Notes under the pieces: model-generated | Seen by the model: the letters and a program-made list of their open reading frames with translations, nothing else | Told to the model about the DNA's origin: nothing | Database searches by the model: none | Program-made: the position numbers and the translations under genes | Assembly (NCBI RefSeq): GCF_003865075.1 | Contig: NZ_BHWB01000014.1 | Location: 54,884 to 118,883, forward strand | Source of the DNA: Bacteroides faecalis | GTDB lineage: Bacteria > Bacteroidota > Bacteroidia > Bacteroidales > Bacteroidaceae | DNA: 64,000 bases | Reading direction: 5' to 3' | In this document: in pieces, positions 48,001-57,379 of the stretch | How the letters are laid out: each line of letters begins with the position of its first letter | Position numbering within the stretch: position 1 is the first letter of the stretch

Positions 48001-49029
48001 GTCCCTATCGAAATGCGTGAAAATATTTTTAAAGCCTTTGTCCAATACCGGGACGGGAAAGATATTGTCTCGGGCACAGGCATCGGATTAGCTATGGCTC
48101 GTTACTTGGCAGAGTTGCATCAAGGTATGCTGGTGATGGACCGGGAGCTAGATTGTAACCGTTTCATTCTTTCCATTCCAATATTACACCAGACACTTCC
48201 GGATGATTCGGAAGAACAACATAAGAAACCTGGGTATGATGATGAAGATCGTGAAGTTTCTGATAAAGATAAAAGAGAGGTTGCTTCCATATTGGTTGTA
48301 GAAGATAATAAGGATATGCTTGCTTTTGTGTTCAGGCAATTGTCTTCATTGTATCATGTACTGATTGCGGAAAATGGGGTCGAGGCGTTGGACGTTCTTG
48401 AACAGAAATCTGTGGATCTGATAATAAGTGACATTATGATGCCTCTGATGGACGGGGTTGAATTATGCAAGCATCTGAAACAAAATCTGGACTATAGTCA
48501 TATTCCTGTAATATTATTGACAGCTAAAACTAATCTGGAATCAAGAATCGAAGGACTTGAAGAAGGGGCGGATGCGTATATTGAAAAGCCGTTTTCTATG
48601 GAGTATCTTCGTGCCAATGTAGCAAATCTGTTGAGTAATCGGGAAAGATTACGCCGTCACTTTATTGAATTTCCTTTTATCAAAGCAGATGCAATGGCGC
48701 AGACAAAGGCCGATGAGATGTTTATTAGCAAGTTAAATGAGTATGTATTACGCCATCTTGATAATACGGACCTGCAAATTGATGATATAGCGGATGCAAT
48801 GAATATGGGACGTTCCAACTTTTACCGGAAATTGAAAGGAATCCTAAATATGAGTCCGAACGAATATCTCCGCCTTTTCCGTTTGAAGCAGGCAGCTTCC
48901 ATACTGAAAGAAGGAACCTATGGAGTGGTGGAAGTCTCTTACATGGTAGGGTTCAGTACCCCCTCCTATTTTTCAAGCTGTTTTAAAAAACAGTTCGGAG
49001 TACTGCCTAAAGATTTCATATCGCACTAG
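45040..49029 (+). CDS. Hybrid two-component system regulator (HTCS)
   Basis: A single 1329-residue protein: signal peptide, a periplasmic beta-propeller sensor of two-component propeller repeats (many W(I/F)GT motifs such as MWFGTKDGL and MWIGTYFGG), a Y_Y_Y domain, a membrane helix (VWAYLIYILLILGTFFALFFYL), HisKA (NVAHEIRTPLTLIKCP), HATPase_c (GTGIGLAMARYL), a receiver (LIISDIMMPLMDG) and an AraC helix-turn-helix at the C-terminus. Such regulators bind a glycan breakdown product and activate the adjacent SusCD operon. It lies between the barrel protein and susC, so this is its likely target. Confidence 0.95.
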   Translation: MKLTIKTMQRLRILVILILLSLMPLYSLAVLNEGQYAFRSLDINNGLSQNTVHAILQDKQGFMWFGTKDGLDRYDGISFRTFMKESGTLGNNFITSLYEDNLGQIWIGTDVGLYVYCPQMEKVRHFTLISNSNIDIDCTVNLITGDQKGGIWVVTQTRGIFYYNPQDSQLVNYQSDGSGTLNLKTSGQLYFDSDDVCWLDIRDGNLYYSKDKLKTLTPIFPEDSKVSFRDEYIYKLLPGPYNCMYVGTVFGLKEVNLTNKTIRTLLSKDELGGDIYIRELAFYSDDELWIGTESGLYIYNLHTAKIIHLQNVNGDPYSISDNAIYSILKDREGGMWIGTYFGGVNYYPRQYTYFDKVYPQKESNKMGKRVREFCAAHDGTLWIGTEDKGLFHYYPSTGKIEPFIHPDIYHNVHGLYLDGDYLWVGNFAKGLKRIDLRTYAVKHYDNIASDIFSICRITAGDLYLGTTIGLFRYNPDTERFKRVPELGWTFVYYIKEDKQGNLWLATYADGVYKKNVRTGGWEHFVHEEADSSTLPSNKVLSIFEDSQNQLWFTTQGGGFCRFVPSANTFVRYDGIGLPSNVIYRIEEDEKGLFWVSTNKGLVHFNPKNSSFKVYTVANGLLSNQFNYQSSYKDKNGRIYFGCINGFISFAPSSFIDNDFLPSVLITDFMLFNKKVVVGEKGSPLKQSITLSNHIELQSNQNSFSFRIAAISYQSPSMNTLLYRLEGYDSEWHTAGKGPITYSNLPYGTYMLRVKGANSDGVWNPDVRTLGIRILPPFYLSVWAYLIYILLILGTFFALFFYLRKRTIEKQRKEMEKFEQEKEQELYTTKIDFFTNVAHEIRTPLTLIKCPLENVLADRELSENVRMELEIMDQNVERLLNLINQLLDFRKAENKGFKLNPKEYNIGTIVHSVYKYFTTLAKQRGIKLEVEVPEEELLASVDKEALTKILSNLFANALKYARTYVYLHLSVDEKNEVFTISMSNDGNIVPIEMRENIFKAFVQYRDGKDIVSGTGIGLAMARYLAELHQGMLVMDRELDCNRFILSIPILHQTLPDDSEEQHKKPGYDDEDREVSDKDKREVASILVVEDNKDMLAFVFRQLSSLYHVLIAENGVEALDVLEQKSVDLIISDIMMPLMDGVELCKHLKQNLDYSHIPVILLTAKTNLESRIEGLEEGADAYIEKPFSMEYLRANVANLLSNRERLRRHFIEFPFIKADAMAQTKADEMFISKLNEYVLRHLDNTDLQIDDIADAMNMGRSNFYRKLKGILNMSPNEYLRLFRLKQAASILKEGTYGVVEVSYMVGFSTPSYFSSCFKKQFGVLPKDFISH

Positions 49030-49056
49030 TAATATGTATTTTGCTTTAAATTTTAT

Positions 49057-49080
49057 AATATCAGGTCATTTTCTGATATT
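49057..49080 (+). terminator. Weak hairpin after the HTCS gene
   Basis: AATATCAG and CTGATATT form an 8-bp perfect stem around GTCATTTT, 27 bp after the stop. AT-rich; terminator role plausible. Confidence 0.45.
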
Positions 49081-49420
49081 TTATCCGAGTTGTTCCGGGT
49101 AATTTTGCAAATATATTAACAACTAAATTTGATGTATGACAAGGTATTTACTTTTTTTTGCCAGCCAGCCTTCGGGCGGAAGAGAGAGTTGTTTTCCTAT
49201 CGTATATATAAACGATTCTTAGTTTGAGAATTTGTACTGTAATTTATATAAAGTCAAAGAAATAATTATAAAATAAATTGCACACACAATGAATAATAGA
49301 AAAGAAAATGAACAGAGTTGTATAGTAATGAATAAAAAAGAGGGTACATCGTGCATTACGACACACCTCCCTGTATTTCAGAGAAAAATCTACACTACTA
49401 ATCAAAAAATCTATTGATAT
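49081..49420 (+). promoter_or_regulatory. susC promoter region and long leader
   Basis: TAAATTTG (49124-49131), with TTTTG (49103-49107) about 22 bp upstream, is a candidate promoter; TAATTTTG at 49100-49107 is another -7 match. The transcript would have a leader of about 290 nt, with a GCC/GGC-rich segment near 49165. Long leaders are common before susC genes. No gene seen. Confidence 0.45.
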
Positions 49421-52400
49421 ATGAACTGTAAAGTAAAACAAGGATGCCTTACCAGCGAAAGCTGTTGCATCCTGTTATGGTTAGCCTTCACATTATTTCC
49501 CGTTTCCGTTGTAACGGCGGCAGATAATAGAAAGATCGACGAGAGCCAGCAAAAAGAAGTAAAAGCAGAAATGAAAGGATATGTGGGAGACGAAAACGGA
49601 GAGCCTGTTATTGGAGCTACCGTATTGGAAAGTGGAACGCAGAACGGGGTTATAACAGATGTGGACGGTATATTCACTATACAGTTGGCAAAGAACGCAT
49701 CATTGACCATTTCATATGTTGGGTACCAGAAGAAAACGGTAGTGGTAAAAGATAAGAAGTTCATTTCCGTTAATTTGACTCCGGACAGGAGTATGATGCT
49801 GGATGAAGTGGTCGTGGTCGGTTTTGGCAAACAAAAGAAAGAATCCCTCGTGGGAGCTGTGCAGGCAGTGAAGCCGGAAGACCTGAAGATGACATCCAGT
49901 AATCTTAGTACTTCATTTGCCGGGAACGTTCCAGGTATCATCGCCGTACAAACACAGGGTGAACCAGGCTCTGATGAGGCGAAATTCTATATACGTGGTA
50001 TATCAACTTTTGGTTCGAATACCTCACCGCTGATCATACTTGACGGTGTGGAAATCAACGCTACGATGATGAACAATATTCCTCCAGAATCTATCGCGTC
50101 GTTTTCTGTGCTGAAAGATGCTACGGCAACGTCCCTATACGGCTCACGGGGGGCTAACGGAGTTATCATCGTTACTACCAAGCAAGGACAGCTTTCCGAG
50201 AAAATGTCTGTAGATATCCGCTTTGATAATACTTTCTCCATGCCTACCTATGTGCAGAAAATGGCAGATGGCCCGACTTACATGGATATGTATAATGAAG
50301 CCGTTTATAATCAGGCTATTGCCAATAACCAAGAGTATGAGCCTTTCTATAGCCGGGATAAGATAGATAAAACACGTGCCAATGCAAATCCCTACCTGTT
50401 CCCAAACAATGACTGGTACAGTATGTTGTTCAAAGACTTCGCCGTTAATCAGAATTTGAATATCTCCATCAAGGGCGGAAGCAAAAATGTGGATTACTTC
50501 CTGAATGCTGGAATCTTCTATGAAAATGGTATCATCCGGCAACCCAAGGAAGATAAGCTTGATGTGGGTATGCGCAACAAGAAATACCTGTTTCAGAGTA
50601 ATGTGACAGCCCGTGTTACCTCTACGACGAAAGTGGGGCTAAATATGAATACGCAGTTGTTCTACCACCATGCCCCCAAAACAAGTACCCGGAATTTGTT
50701 CGCCTATTCCATGCATGGGAATCCCGTACGTTTTCCTGCTACACTTCCTGCTGAACCAGGGGATACATACATCCGCTACGGTAGCAATGATCCGTGGGAT
50801 GTGGGAAAATCAGAGCCGAATCCTTACGCCAAATTGAGTGAAGGTTATACGGAACGAAATTATGTCTATATGACGACCGCTTTCAATCTCGAACAGGACT
50901 TGAAGTTTGTCACACCAGGGTTAAAACTCACCGGACTGGCATCTTTCTATAATTACAGTTTTAACTGGCTGGATCATTGGATTGTACCTTTCTACTATAA
51001 AGTATCTGATGACTATACGATGGATGATCAGGGAAACTACCTTTATAAGACTTCGACTATCGGTGAGCCGGGAGAACCTTATCTGAAGAGCAATTCCGGG
51101 CGTGATCCGACAGAGAGTGTCTGGTCTTTACAGGGAGCGCTGGACTACTCACGCCAGTTTGGTGGACATGATGTGGGAGCTACCCTTGTTTACCACATGA
51201 AAGAAACCAAGAAAGTGAAGGACGGCGGAGCTGAAAAAGATCTTCTTCCTTACCGTGAGCAAGGGATGGCCGGACGTCTGACCTACAGTTTTGGTCAGCG
51301 TTACCTGCTTGAGGCTACCTTTGGTTATAATGGCTCGGAGAATTTCAGAAGCGGGCATCGTTTCGGATTCTTCCCTGCGATTGCCCTAGGATGGACTATT
51401 TCTAATGAAAAGTTTTTCCAACCGTTAAAAAAAACAGTTTCCACTCTGAAAATCCGAGCTACTTATGGATTGACCGGAAATGATGCGCTTGCCACTCGCT
51501 TTCCCTATGTAACAGAAGTCAGTATGAATAATAATTTGGATTGGTGGACTGGTAGCGGTACCCGCGTGAATGGGCCGCTTGTAAATATTTATGGTAATGC
51601 GAACGCTACATGGGAGAAATCGAAAAAGCTGAATTTAGGTGTCGATATGACCCTTCTTGAATCTATGGATATAACCATTGATTATTTCAAGGAAGACCGT
51701 AGTGGAATTTTTATGCAACGTTCGTCCGTCCCTTCAACAATGGGAGTGACAGGTATGCTGCCTTATGCCAACATTGGCTCGGTAAAGAATAAGGGTGTGG
51801 ATATGAGTGTAGCATACAGCAAAGTAATTGGCAAAGATTGGGTGCTCCGCCTGAACGGTAGTCTGACCTATGCACATAATGAGATTACGGAGATAGACGA
51901 ACCGGTGAATGTAGAACCCTATTCTTCAAGAATCGGACACCCGATAAACAGTATTATGGGATATGTGTCTGACGGATTGTTTACTTCTCAGGAGGAAATA
52001 GACAGATCTCCCAAACAGTCGTTCGGAAATTATACGGTGGGAGATATTAAATATAAAGATCTGAATGGTGATAACGTGGTGAATGGTTATGACAGGACGA
52101 TTATCGGCAATCCTGAAATTCCGGAGATTATCTATGGTTTTGGAGGAACGTTGAAGTATAAAAAGTGGGATTTGTCTCTGTTTTTCCAGGGAGTGGCCAA
52201 AGTCAGTTTAATGATGAGCGATATTCATCCGTTCAGCGAAGCGGGCCATAAAGGATATAACATTGCACAGTATATCGTTGATGACCACTGGTCGGAAAGC
52301 AATAATGTAGCCGGTGCCGCCTATCCCCGATTATCACCCGAATTTATCACGAACAATGCGCAAACCAGCACTTATTACCTACGTAACGCAGCTTTCCTGC

Positions 52401-52579
52401 GCCTGAAGAATGCCGAACTGGGCTATTCCTTCTTCCCGTGGCTGCGTGTGTATGCAGCAGGTACTAATTTGCTGACATTCTCTCCGTTCAGTACCTGGGA
52501 TCCTGAAATGGGAAGTGGGAATGGTTTGAAATATCCGCTACAGCGCACGGCCAAGATCGGGATTCAGTTTCATTATTAA
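49421..52579 (+). CDS. SusC/RagA-family TonB-dependent receptor
   Basis: A 1052-residue outer-membrane transporter. Signal peptide (CILLWLAFTLFPVSVVTAA), a carboxypeptidase-like domain (GYVGDENGEPVIGATVLESGTQNG), a TonB-box-like segment (LDEVVVVGFGKQKKESLVGAV), a plug (PGIIAVQTQGEPGSDEAKFYIRGISTFG; KDATATSLYGSRGANGVIIVTTKQG) and a C-terminal barrel ending IGIQFHY. With its SusD partner 18 bp downstream it imports an oligosaccharide or similar ligand across the outer membrane using TonB energy. Confidence 0.97.
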   Translation: MNCKVKQGCLTSESCCILLWLAFTLFPVSVVTAADNRKIDESQQKEVKAEMKGYVGDENGEPVIGATVLESGTQNGVITDVDGIFTIQLAKNASLTISYVGYQKKTVVVKDKKFISVNLTPDRSMMLDEVVVVGFGKQKKESLVGAVQAVKPEDLKMTSSNLSTSFAGNVPGIIAVQTQGEPGSDEAKFYIRGISTFGSNTSPLIILDGVEINATMMNNIPPESIASFSVLKDATATSLYGSRGANGVIIVTTKQGQLSEKMSVDIRFDNTFSMPTYVQKMADGPTYMDMYNEAVYNQAIANNQEYEPFYSRDKIDKTRANANPYLFPNNDWYSMLFKDFAVNQNLNISIKGGSKNVDYFLNAGIFYENGIIRQPKEDKLDVGMRNKKYLFQSNVTARVTSTTKVGLNMNTQLFYHHAPKTSTRNLFAYSMHGNPVRFPATLPAEPGDTYIRYGSNDPWDVGKSEPNPYAKLSEGYTERNYVYMTTAFNLEQDLKFVTPGLKLTGLASFYNYSFNWLDHWIVPFYYKVSDDYTMDDQGNYLYKTSTIGEPGEPYLKSNSGRDPTESVWSLQGALDYSRQFGGHDVGATLVYHMKETKKVKDGGAEKDLLPYREQGMAGRLTYSFGQRYLLEATFGYNGSENFRSGHRFGFFPAIALGWTISNEKFFQPLKKTVSTLKIRATYGLTGNDALATRFPYVTEVSMNNNLDWWTGSGTRVNGPLVNIYGNANATWEKSKKLNLGVDMTLLESMDITIDYFKEDRSGIFMQRSSVPSTMGVTGMLPYANIGSVKNKGVDMSVAYSKVIGKDWVLRLNGSLTYAHNEITEIDEPVNVEPYSSRIGHPINSIMGYVSDGLFTSQEEIDRSPKQSFGNYTVGDIKYKDLNGDNVVNGYDRTIIGNPEIPEIIYGFGGTLKYKKWDLSLFFQGVAKVSLMMSDIHPFSEAGHKGYNIAQYIVDDHWSESNNVAGAAYPRLSPEFITNNAQTSTYYLRNAAFLRLKNAELGYSFFPWLRVYAAGTNLLTFSPFSTWDPEMGSGNGLKYPLQRTAKIGIQFHY

Positions 52580-52597
52580 TTAAGAACAGAATAAGTT

Positions 52598-54490
52598 ATG
52601 AAAAATATATATACAAAGTTATGCCTGTCGGCAATCGGCTGTTTAATGATGGCATCATGTGATTTTCTTGATGTGGTTCCGCAAGGTACTGCTACCGTGG
52701 ATGATATCTACCGAACACAATATCAGGCTGAAGGAATGGTACTGTCTTGCTACGCGAATATCCCTAACTATTTCCATCCCCAACAATTTCCTGATTTTAC
52801 CGGAGGAAACGAAATCATAACGAGCAAAGGAGGAACAACGCGCTGGTTTCATTTCCGCAGTCTGGTTTATGGGGAAGAATCCCCAACAACGACTTATTAC
52901 TCATTATGGAGCAATACAGCAAAATCTTATCCGCAGGGTGCTGTGAAGAAAGCAGTATGGGAAAGTATCCGCAATTGCTATAATGTGCTTAATAATCTGG
53001 ATAGGGTATCGGACATTACCCCCGAAAACCTGAGCTGGTGGAAAGGTGAAGCGCTGTTTTTGATCGGGTATTATCATCAGATCATGCTGGAGTACTATGG
53101 ACCGATAGTTATTATTGACAAGGAAATACCAATGGAAAGTTCTCCGGCCGAGATGATGACCTCCCGTTCTCCTTATGATACATGTGTCGATTTCATTGCC
53201 AATAAATATTCGGAAGCAGCTAGATTACTTCCTGGCGTATGGGATTCAAGTAAGAGAAACAGGGCTACCTCTTCTGCTGCCTTGGCTTTCAAGGCTCGGC
53301 TGTTGCTTTATGCCGCCTCGCCGTTAGTCAATGGGAATAGTGAGTTTTATTCCGACTTTAAAAACCCCGACGGCACTTTTCTGATTAACCAGACTTATGA
53401 CCGGGAAAAGTGGAAGAGAGCGATGGATGCTGCCAAAGAGGCCATAGACCTTTGCGAAGAGAACGGTTACAAACTTTATGGAAATTCGACCAATGACTTG
53501 GAGCAAGGGAAGAAAAACTATCATGAAGCCTTTGTCGGTGATGGGATCAGTGGTAGCGGATTTAACTGGAATGAAGTCCTGTTTGGCTTTGCTGAACAGG
53601 GAACTATTTCCTACTGTATCAAGAATATGGCTCCTCGTGTTGAATTTACAAGTTATTCGACCAAAGGTTTTAGAGGGTCCTTATTCCCGACGTGGGATTG
53701 TGTGAGTAGGTATTATACCAAGAACGGTCTACCTTGGGCAGATGACCCCGAGACTAAGAAGCTTGATCCGTATTCCATTGCACCAGGTGATAGTACGGTA
53801 CGTTTTCACAGGAATCGTGATCCGCGCTTTTATGCCTCTATTGGCTTTGATCGTGGAAATTATGACGTGCAGGGAAAGACAATAGTGCTCAAATGCAGAC
53901 GTGGTGAAATGCAGCAGAATAATGGCAATGCCAAGGATGAGTATCAAACGGACAACGGTTATTATTGTCAGAAATGGGTGTCTAAATATGATACCTATAA
54001 TAGGACTACCGATCAAATAACCTACAACCGTTGGTGCTTTCCTTATATGCGTCTGGCCGAACTCTATCTGAGTTATGCAGAAGCGGATTTCGAATATAGC
54101 GGCACACTGAGTACTGCCAGTCTGTCCTATTTGAATAAAGTACGTGAACGTTGCGGATTACCTACCTTTGCAGATTCATGGGCAAAAGCCGGTGGTATTC
54201 CTTCAGGAGAGAAGTTGCGCGAAATATTACATGATGAACGCTCCATTGAATTGGCTATGGAAGGCAGACGTTTCCATGATATGCGCCGTTGGAAAATTGC
54301 CCATACTGAAATGATGCGTTATCAGAAATCCTGGACATTATCCGGAAAAACCGCTGATAGTTTTTATAAACTTACGGACATGAAAGAAACCGGCGTTCGT
54401 AATTTTACCGCTCCCAAGAACTATTGGCTTGCTATTCCACAAGATCAGATAGAAGTAAATCCCAATCTAGTGCAGAATCCGGGATACTAG
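52598..54490 (+). CDS. SusD/RagB-family nutrient-binding lipoprotein
   Basis: A 630-residue surface lipoprotein with a lipobox (MMASC-DFLDVVPQG). The tetratricopeptide-like helical core and the conserved C-terminal blocks MRLAELYLSYAEADFEYSG, LNKVRERCGLP, EIL-HDERSIELAMEGRRFHDMRRWKIA identify the family. It caps the SusC partner and binds the ligand first. Only 18 bp separate the two genes, so they are co-transcribed. Confidence 0.97.
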   Translation: MKNIYTKLCLSAIGCLMMASCDFLDVVPQGTATVDDIYRTQYQAEGMVLSCYANIPNYFHPQQFPDFTGGNEIITSKGGTTRWFHFRSLVYGEESPTTTYYSLWSNTAKSYPQGAVKKAVWESIRNCYNVLNNLDRVSDITPENLSWWKGEALFLIGYYHQIMLEYYGPIVIIDKEIPMESSPAEMMTSRSPYDTCVDFIANKYSEAARLLPGVWDSSKRNRATSSAALAFKARLLLYAASPLVNGNSEFYSDFKNPDGTFLINQTYDREKWKRAMDAAKEAIDLCEENGYKLYGNSTNDLEQGKKNYHEAFVGDGISGSGFNWNEVLFGFAEQGTISYCIKNMAPRVEFTSYSTKGFRGSLFPTWDCVSRYYTKNGLPWADDPETKKLDPYSIAPGDSTVRFHRNRDPRFYASIGFDRGNYDVQGKTIVLKCRRGEMQQNNGNAKDEYQTDNGYYCQKWVSKYDTYNRTTDQITYNRWCFPYMRLAELYLSYAEADFEYSGTLSTASLSYLNKVRERCGLPTFADSWAKAGGIPSGEKLREILHDERSIELAMEGRRFHDMRRWKIAHTEMMRYQKSWTLSGKTADSFYKLTDMKETGVRNFTAPKNYWLAIPQDQIEVNPNLVQNPGY

Positions 54491-54533
54491 AGAATCAGCT
54501 CTTATATAACTAACAATTAGAGGAAAGGACAAA

Positions 54534-55295
54534 ATGAAAAAGGTAATGTGTTTATTGGCAATTATGTTTATGATTGCCAATACTTCGGCACAAACACGGG
54601 TGATTGCCCATCGTGGTTTCTGGAAAACCCAAGGATCAGCACAGAATAGCATTACATCTTTGTTGAAAGCGGATTCTATAGGATGTTATGGTTCGGAGTT
54701 TGATGTCTGGCTGACAAAAGATAATGGTTTGGTGGTTAGCCATGATGGGATTATTCAAGGGCATAAGGTTGAAGAGTCCACTCTGAAGGAATTAACCGGG
54801 TTATGGTTAGCGAATGGAGAATGCGTACCCTCCTTAAAAGAGCTTCTGGAAACAGCTAAGCGGAAAACATCTTTGAAGCTGGTGCTGGAGTTGAAAGCTC
54901 ATAGTAAACCCGAACGGGAGATAAAAGCTGTTGAAGAGATCGTTTCGATGATAAAGAAGATGGGACTCGAACCCCGGATGATATATATCACCTTTTCGTC
55001 TCACGCATTAAAGGAACTGATCCGTCAGGCTCCCACAAGCACTCCTGTATATTATCTGAAAGGGGACTTATCTCCACAACAACTGAAAGAATTGGGTAGT
55101 GCCGGACCGGATTATCACTTCTCTGAATTTTACCGTTATACCGATTGGATTGAAAGTTGCCATGCCTTGGGGCTAAAAGTGAATGTATGGACGGTTAATA
55201 AAAAAGAGGACATGCAATACTTTTGGGATAAAGTCGACTTTATCACTACAGATGAGCCGTTGGGACTGTTGAAAGATATAATGAAGGTCAAATAG
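54534..55295 (+). CDS. Glycerophosphodiester phosphodiesterase-family enzyme, exported
   Basis: A 253-residue protein with a signal peptide (MKKVMCLLAIMFMIANTSAQ) and the GDPD core: RVIAHRGFW (catalytic His), SEFDVWLTKDNGLVVSHD (Glu, Asp and second His), LVLELKAH and NVWTVNKKEDM. The family splits glycerophosphodiesters to glycerol 3-phosphate plus an alcohol; some members act on teichoic acids. It ends the susCD operon, so the imported ligand may carry a phosphodiester. That substrate is an inference. Confidence 0.9.
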   Translation: MKKVMCLLAIMFMIANTSAQTRVIAHRGFWKTQGSAQNSITSLLKADSIGCYGSEFDVWLTKDNGLVVSHDGIIQGHKVEESTLKELTGLWLANGECVPSLKELLETAKRKTSLKLVLELKAHSKPEREIKAVEEIVSMIKKMGLEPRMIYITFSSHALKELIRQAPTSTPVYYLKGDLSPQQLKELGSAGPDYHFSEFYRYTDWIESCHALGLKVNVWTVNKKEDMQYFWDKVDFITTDEPLGLLKDIMKVK

Positions 55296-55350
55296 ATATA
55301 TTTTCTGAGATAATGTATAGTCCAACTGATTACCTTTAATAATCTGTTGA

Positions 55351-55503
55351 TTATTTATGTTTTTGGAAAATGAGTTTCAAGTTTTCAAACGACTGTTCAT
55401 GTTGATACAGTTGAATGCTGATTGAAAACAAAACAATAGCGGAAACAATGAATGTCAATCTTGTATAAGAAGGCAAACGTCCAAATTTATAGTTCAGCTC
55501 CAT
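55351..55503 (-). CDS. Possible small membrane protein (50 aa)
   Basis: MELNYKFGRLPSYTRLTFIVSAIVLFSISIQL gives one likely membrane helix after a basic start, then a charged tail. A longer frame to 55551 exists. It is opposite in strand to the GDPD gene and isolated, so it may be chance or the rest of a decayed gene. Confidence 0.25.
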   Translation of the reverse strand: MELNYKFGRLPSYTRLTFIVSAIVLFSISIQLYQHEQSFENLKLIFQKHK

Positions 55504-55546
55504 TAATCGAACTGAATAGGGGTATTTATTAAATAATATAAAATTA

Positions 55547-55586
55547 GCCAACTAATTCATAGCCAAATTATTGCGAATTAGTTGGC
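55547..55586 (+). terminator. Rho-independent terminator downstream of the susCD locus
   Basis: A perfect 12-bp stem (GCCAACTAATTC with GAATTAGTTGGC) is followed by CTTTTTGT on the plus strand. It would end rightward transcription from the glycan locus. Confidence 0.75.
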
Positions 55587-55609
55587 CTTTTTGTATCTTT
55601 AGGTATTCC

Positions 55610-56845
55610 GTGCGACAAGAAGTCGTACAAGTAATTGTTCAGCACTGTGCCTGAACCTATTGTTCTGTCAATAGTAGTCTAAAGAGGCGTGCTTTACCAA
55701 GTCATGGTTTAGTGCGAAGCCCTCTTGACAATGCAGTCCTTTACAGAAATATCCAATGTATAGGCTGTTAGGCTGACTGATATGAGTAACATATGTGAAT
55801 CGCTACACCATCGTAATAAAGAAATAGCTTACGGATATTTATAAGCTATAGCCAAAAGGTGGGTAGTCAGGATAGTCTTTTGGGAATGTAAGGCTACACG
55901 GACATCATACTGGCGGTGGAGGGGCGGGCTCTAAGTCGGGCGTCAGTTACTTGTACGGAACTTGGTAAACCCGTATTTCTCCTGTCTATGTCAGGCAGGT
56001 AAGCCAATTGCAAGAAAAGCCGAATGTGGTGCGGGTAAAGGATTGCGGAGAAAGTGAATGATTCTGTGTAATGCGGAGGATAGAGGTTTAAACATCACCC
56101 CATGCGAAATCAGGCAGACTTCCGCAGGGTAATTCTTTGTGAAACGATTGTAGAACTTTAATAAAATGAAGAAACTGCAAATGAGCAAGGCAAAAGCCGA
56201 GTGTGCATCTTTAACCGTACGAAACACGACATGAAAAGATATCGATTCTTCCAAATATGAGCGTAAAGTGAGAAAACTGCAGGTCCGAATAGCAAAGGCC
56301 CACAAAGAAAAGAGGTACAACAAGGTAAAGGCCTTACGGTACCTACTTGCCACTTCCTACGAAGCCAAGGCATTGGCGATAAGGAAAGTAACTTCCAATA
56401 AAGGTAAACGTACGGCAGGGGTTGACCATATGAAGTGGGACACTGATGCCAAGAAAATAGAAGCTATATGTTTATTGAAAAGGAGAGGATATAAGGCCTT
56501 CCCGCTGAGGAAGGTCAACATAGCCAAAGCAAATGGCAAGACAAGATCTTTGGGAATACCAACCATGAAGGACAGAGCCGTGCAGGATATATCTTATGGC
56601 TTTAGAACTTATAACTGAAAGTGAAGCGGATGCGAACTCATATGGGTTCAGAAAGTTTAGAAGTACTGCGGATGCAATAGACGCACTTCATAGATGGTTG
56701 AGTAGAGACTGTTTACCACAATGGATACTGGAAGGTGACATTAAGGGTTGTTTTGATCATATTAATCATGAATGGCTTCTCAACAATGTGTAGATTGACA
56801 GGCTGGTATTAAGGAGATGGCTGAAAAGCGGAGTAGTATTTAATT
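55610..56845 (+). mobile_element. Group II intron, 3'-truncated
   Basis: It starts with GTGCG, the bacterial group II 5' consensus, followed by about 550 bp of structured RNA (domains I-III region, not resolved by eye) and a reverse-transcriptase gene that stops abruptly near 56845 where an IS481-like sequence begins. Domains V and VI and the 3' splice site are missing, so it cannot splice. Confidence 0.75.
56166..56845 (+). pseudogene. Group II intron reverse transcriptase/maturase, broken
   Basis: The frame starts at 56166 (MKKLQMSKAKAECASLTVRNTT), meets TGA at 56232-56234 where the family has Trp (TT[W]KDID), then runs on as SSKYERKVRKLQVRIAKAH...KRTAGVDHMKWD and RSLGIPTMKDRAVQ. A frameshift near 56590-56610 moves it to SEADANSYGFRKFRSTADAI...LEGDIKGCFDHINHEWL (RT motif with the first catalytic Asp), then TAG, then IDRLVLRRWLKSGVVF before the truncation. 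The YADD box is lost. Confidence 0.85.
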
Positions 56846-56913
56846 GCAAAGTATCAATAGATACGCTACACTTTTTCTTTTCGTTGGCAAATCTTAATCC
56901 GTATCTTCGTTGC

Positions 56914-57285
56914 ATGAAAGAAGATATACGGATGCGCCAAAAATGGCTTGAGCTATACGTCGAAACGGGTTCTGTGACAAAAACTGCCCTTCGGTGCGGG
57001 ATTACCCGTTCCACGTTATACCGTTGGATAAATTGCGAGAAAGAACAAGGCAAGTCGGAATTGTCCGATAAGTCTAAACGTTCATCAAGACTTGCCAATA
57101 TGAAGATAACACCTGAAATTGAAACCATTATCCTTAATCTGTGCGTGAGACAAGAAGATGGGGAGCGCAACGGATTGCCAACTATCTGCTTAGGAAGAGA
57201 ATAAAGCTCTCAGGCATGACGGTGTGGCGTGTGTTGAAAAGCATCAGGTCAAAGCTGTTGTGAAACGTTGCGAGAAATTTATTTC
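56914..57285 (+). pseudogene. IS481-like transposase remnant
   Basis: The start MKEDIRMRQKWLELYVETGSVTKTALRCGITRSTLYRWI is an intact helix-turn-helix of IS481-type transposases, followed by LANMKITPEIETIILNL. A frameshift near 57150 continues as RRWGAQRIANYLLRKRIKLSGMTVWRVLKS, and another shift gives KHQVKAVVKRCEKF before similarity is lost. The integrase core is absent. It appears to have truncated the group II intron. Confidence 0.75.
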
Positions 57286-57379
57286 TTCTTCCAGCCGATT
57301 TTTTCCATCGGCAACATCCGGATAACCATATACCCCCGCCGTTGTTCATAGCGGCAGGAAAAACATGCCTGACGGCGAT

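Noticed and set aside
55547..55610. Group IIC-type insertion directly behind a terminator stem
   Set aside because: A terminator hairpin does precede the intron, but the intron starts 24 bp after the stem, farther than usual for that class, so the class was not assigned.
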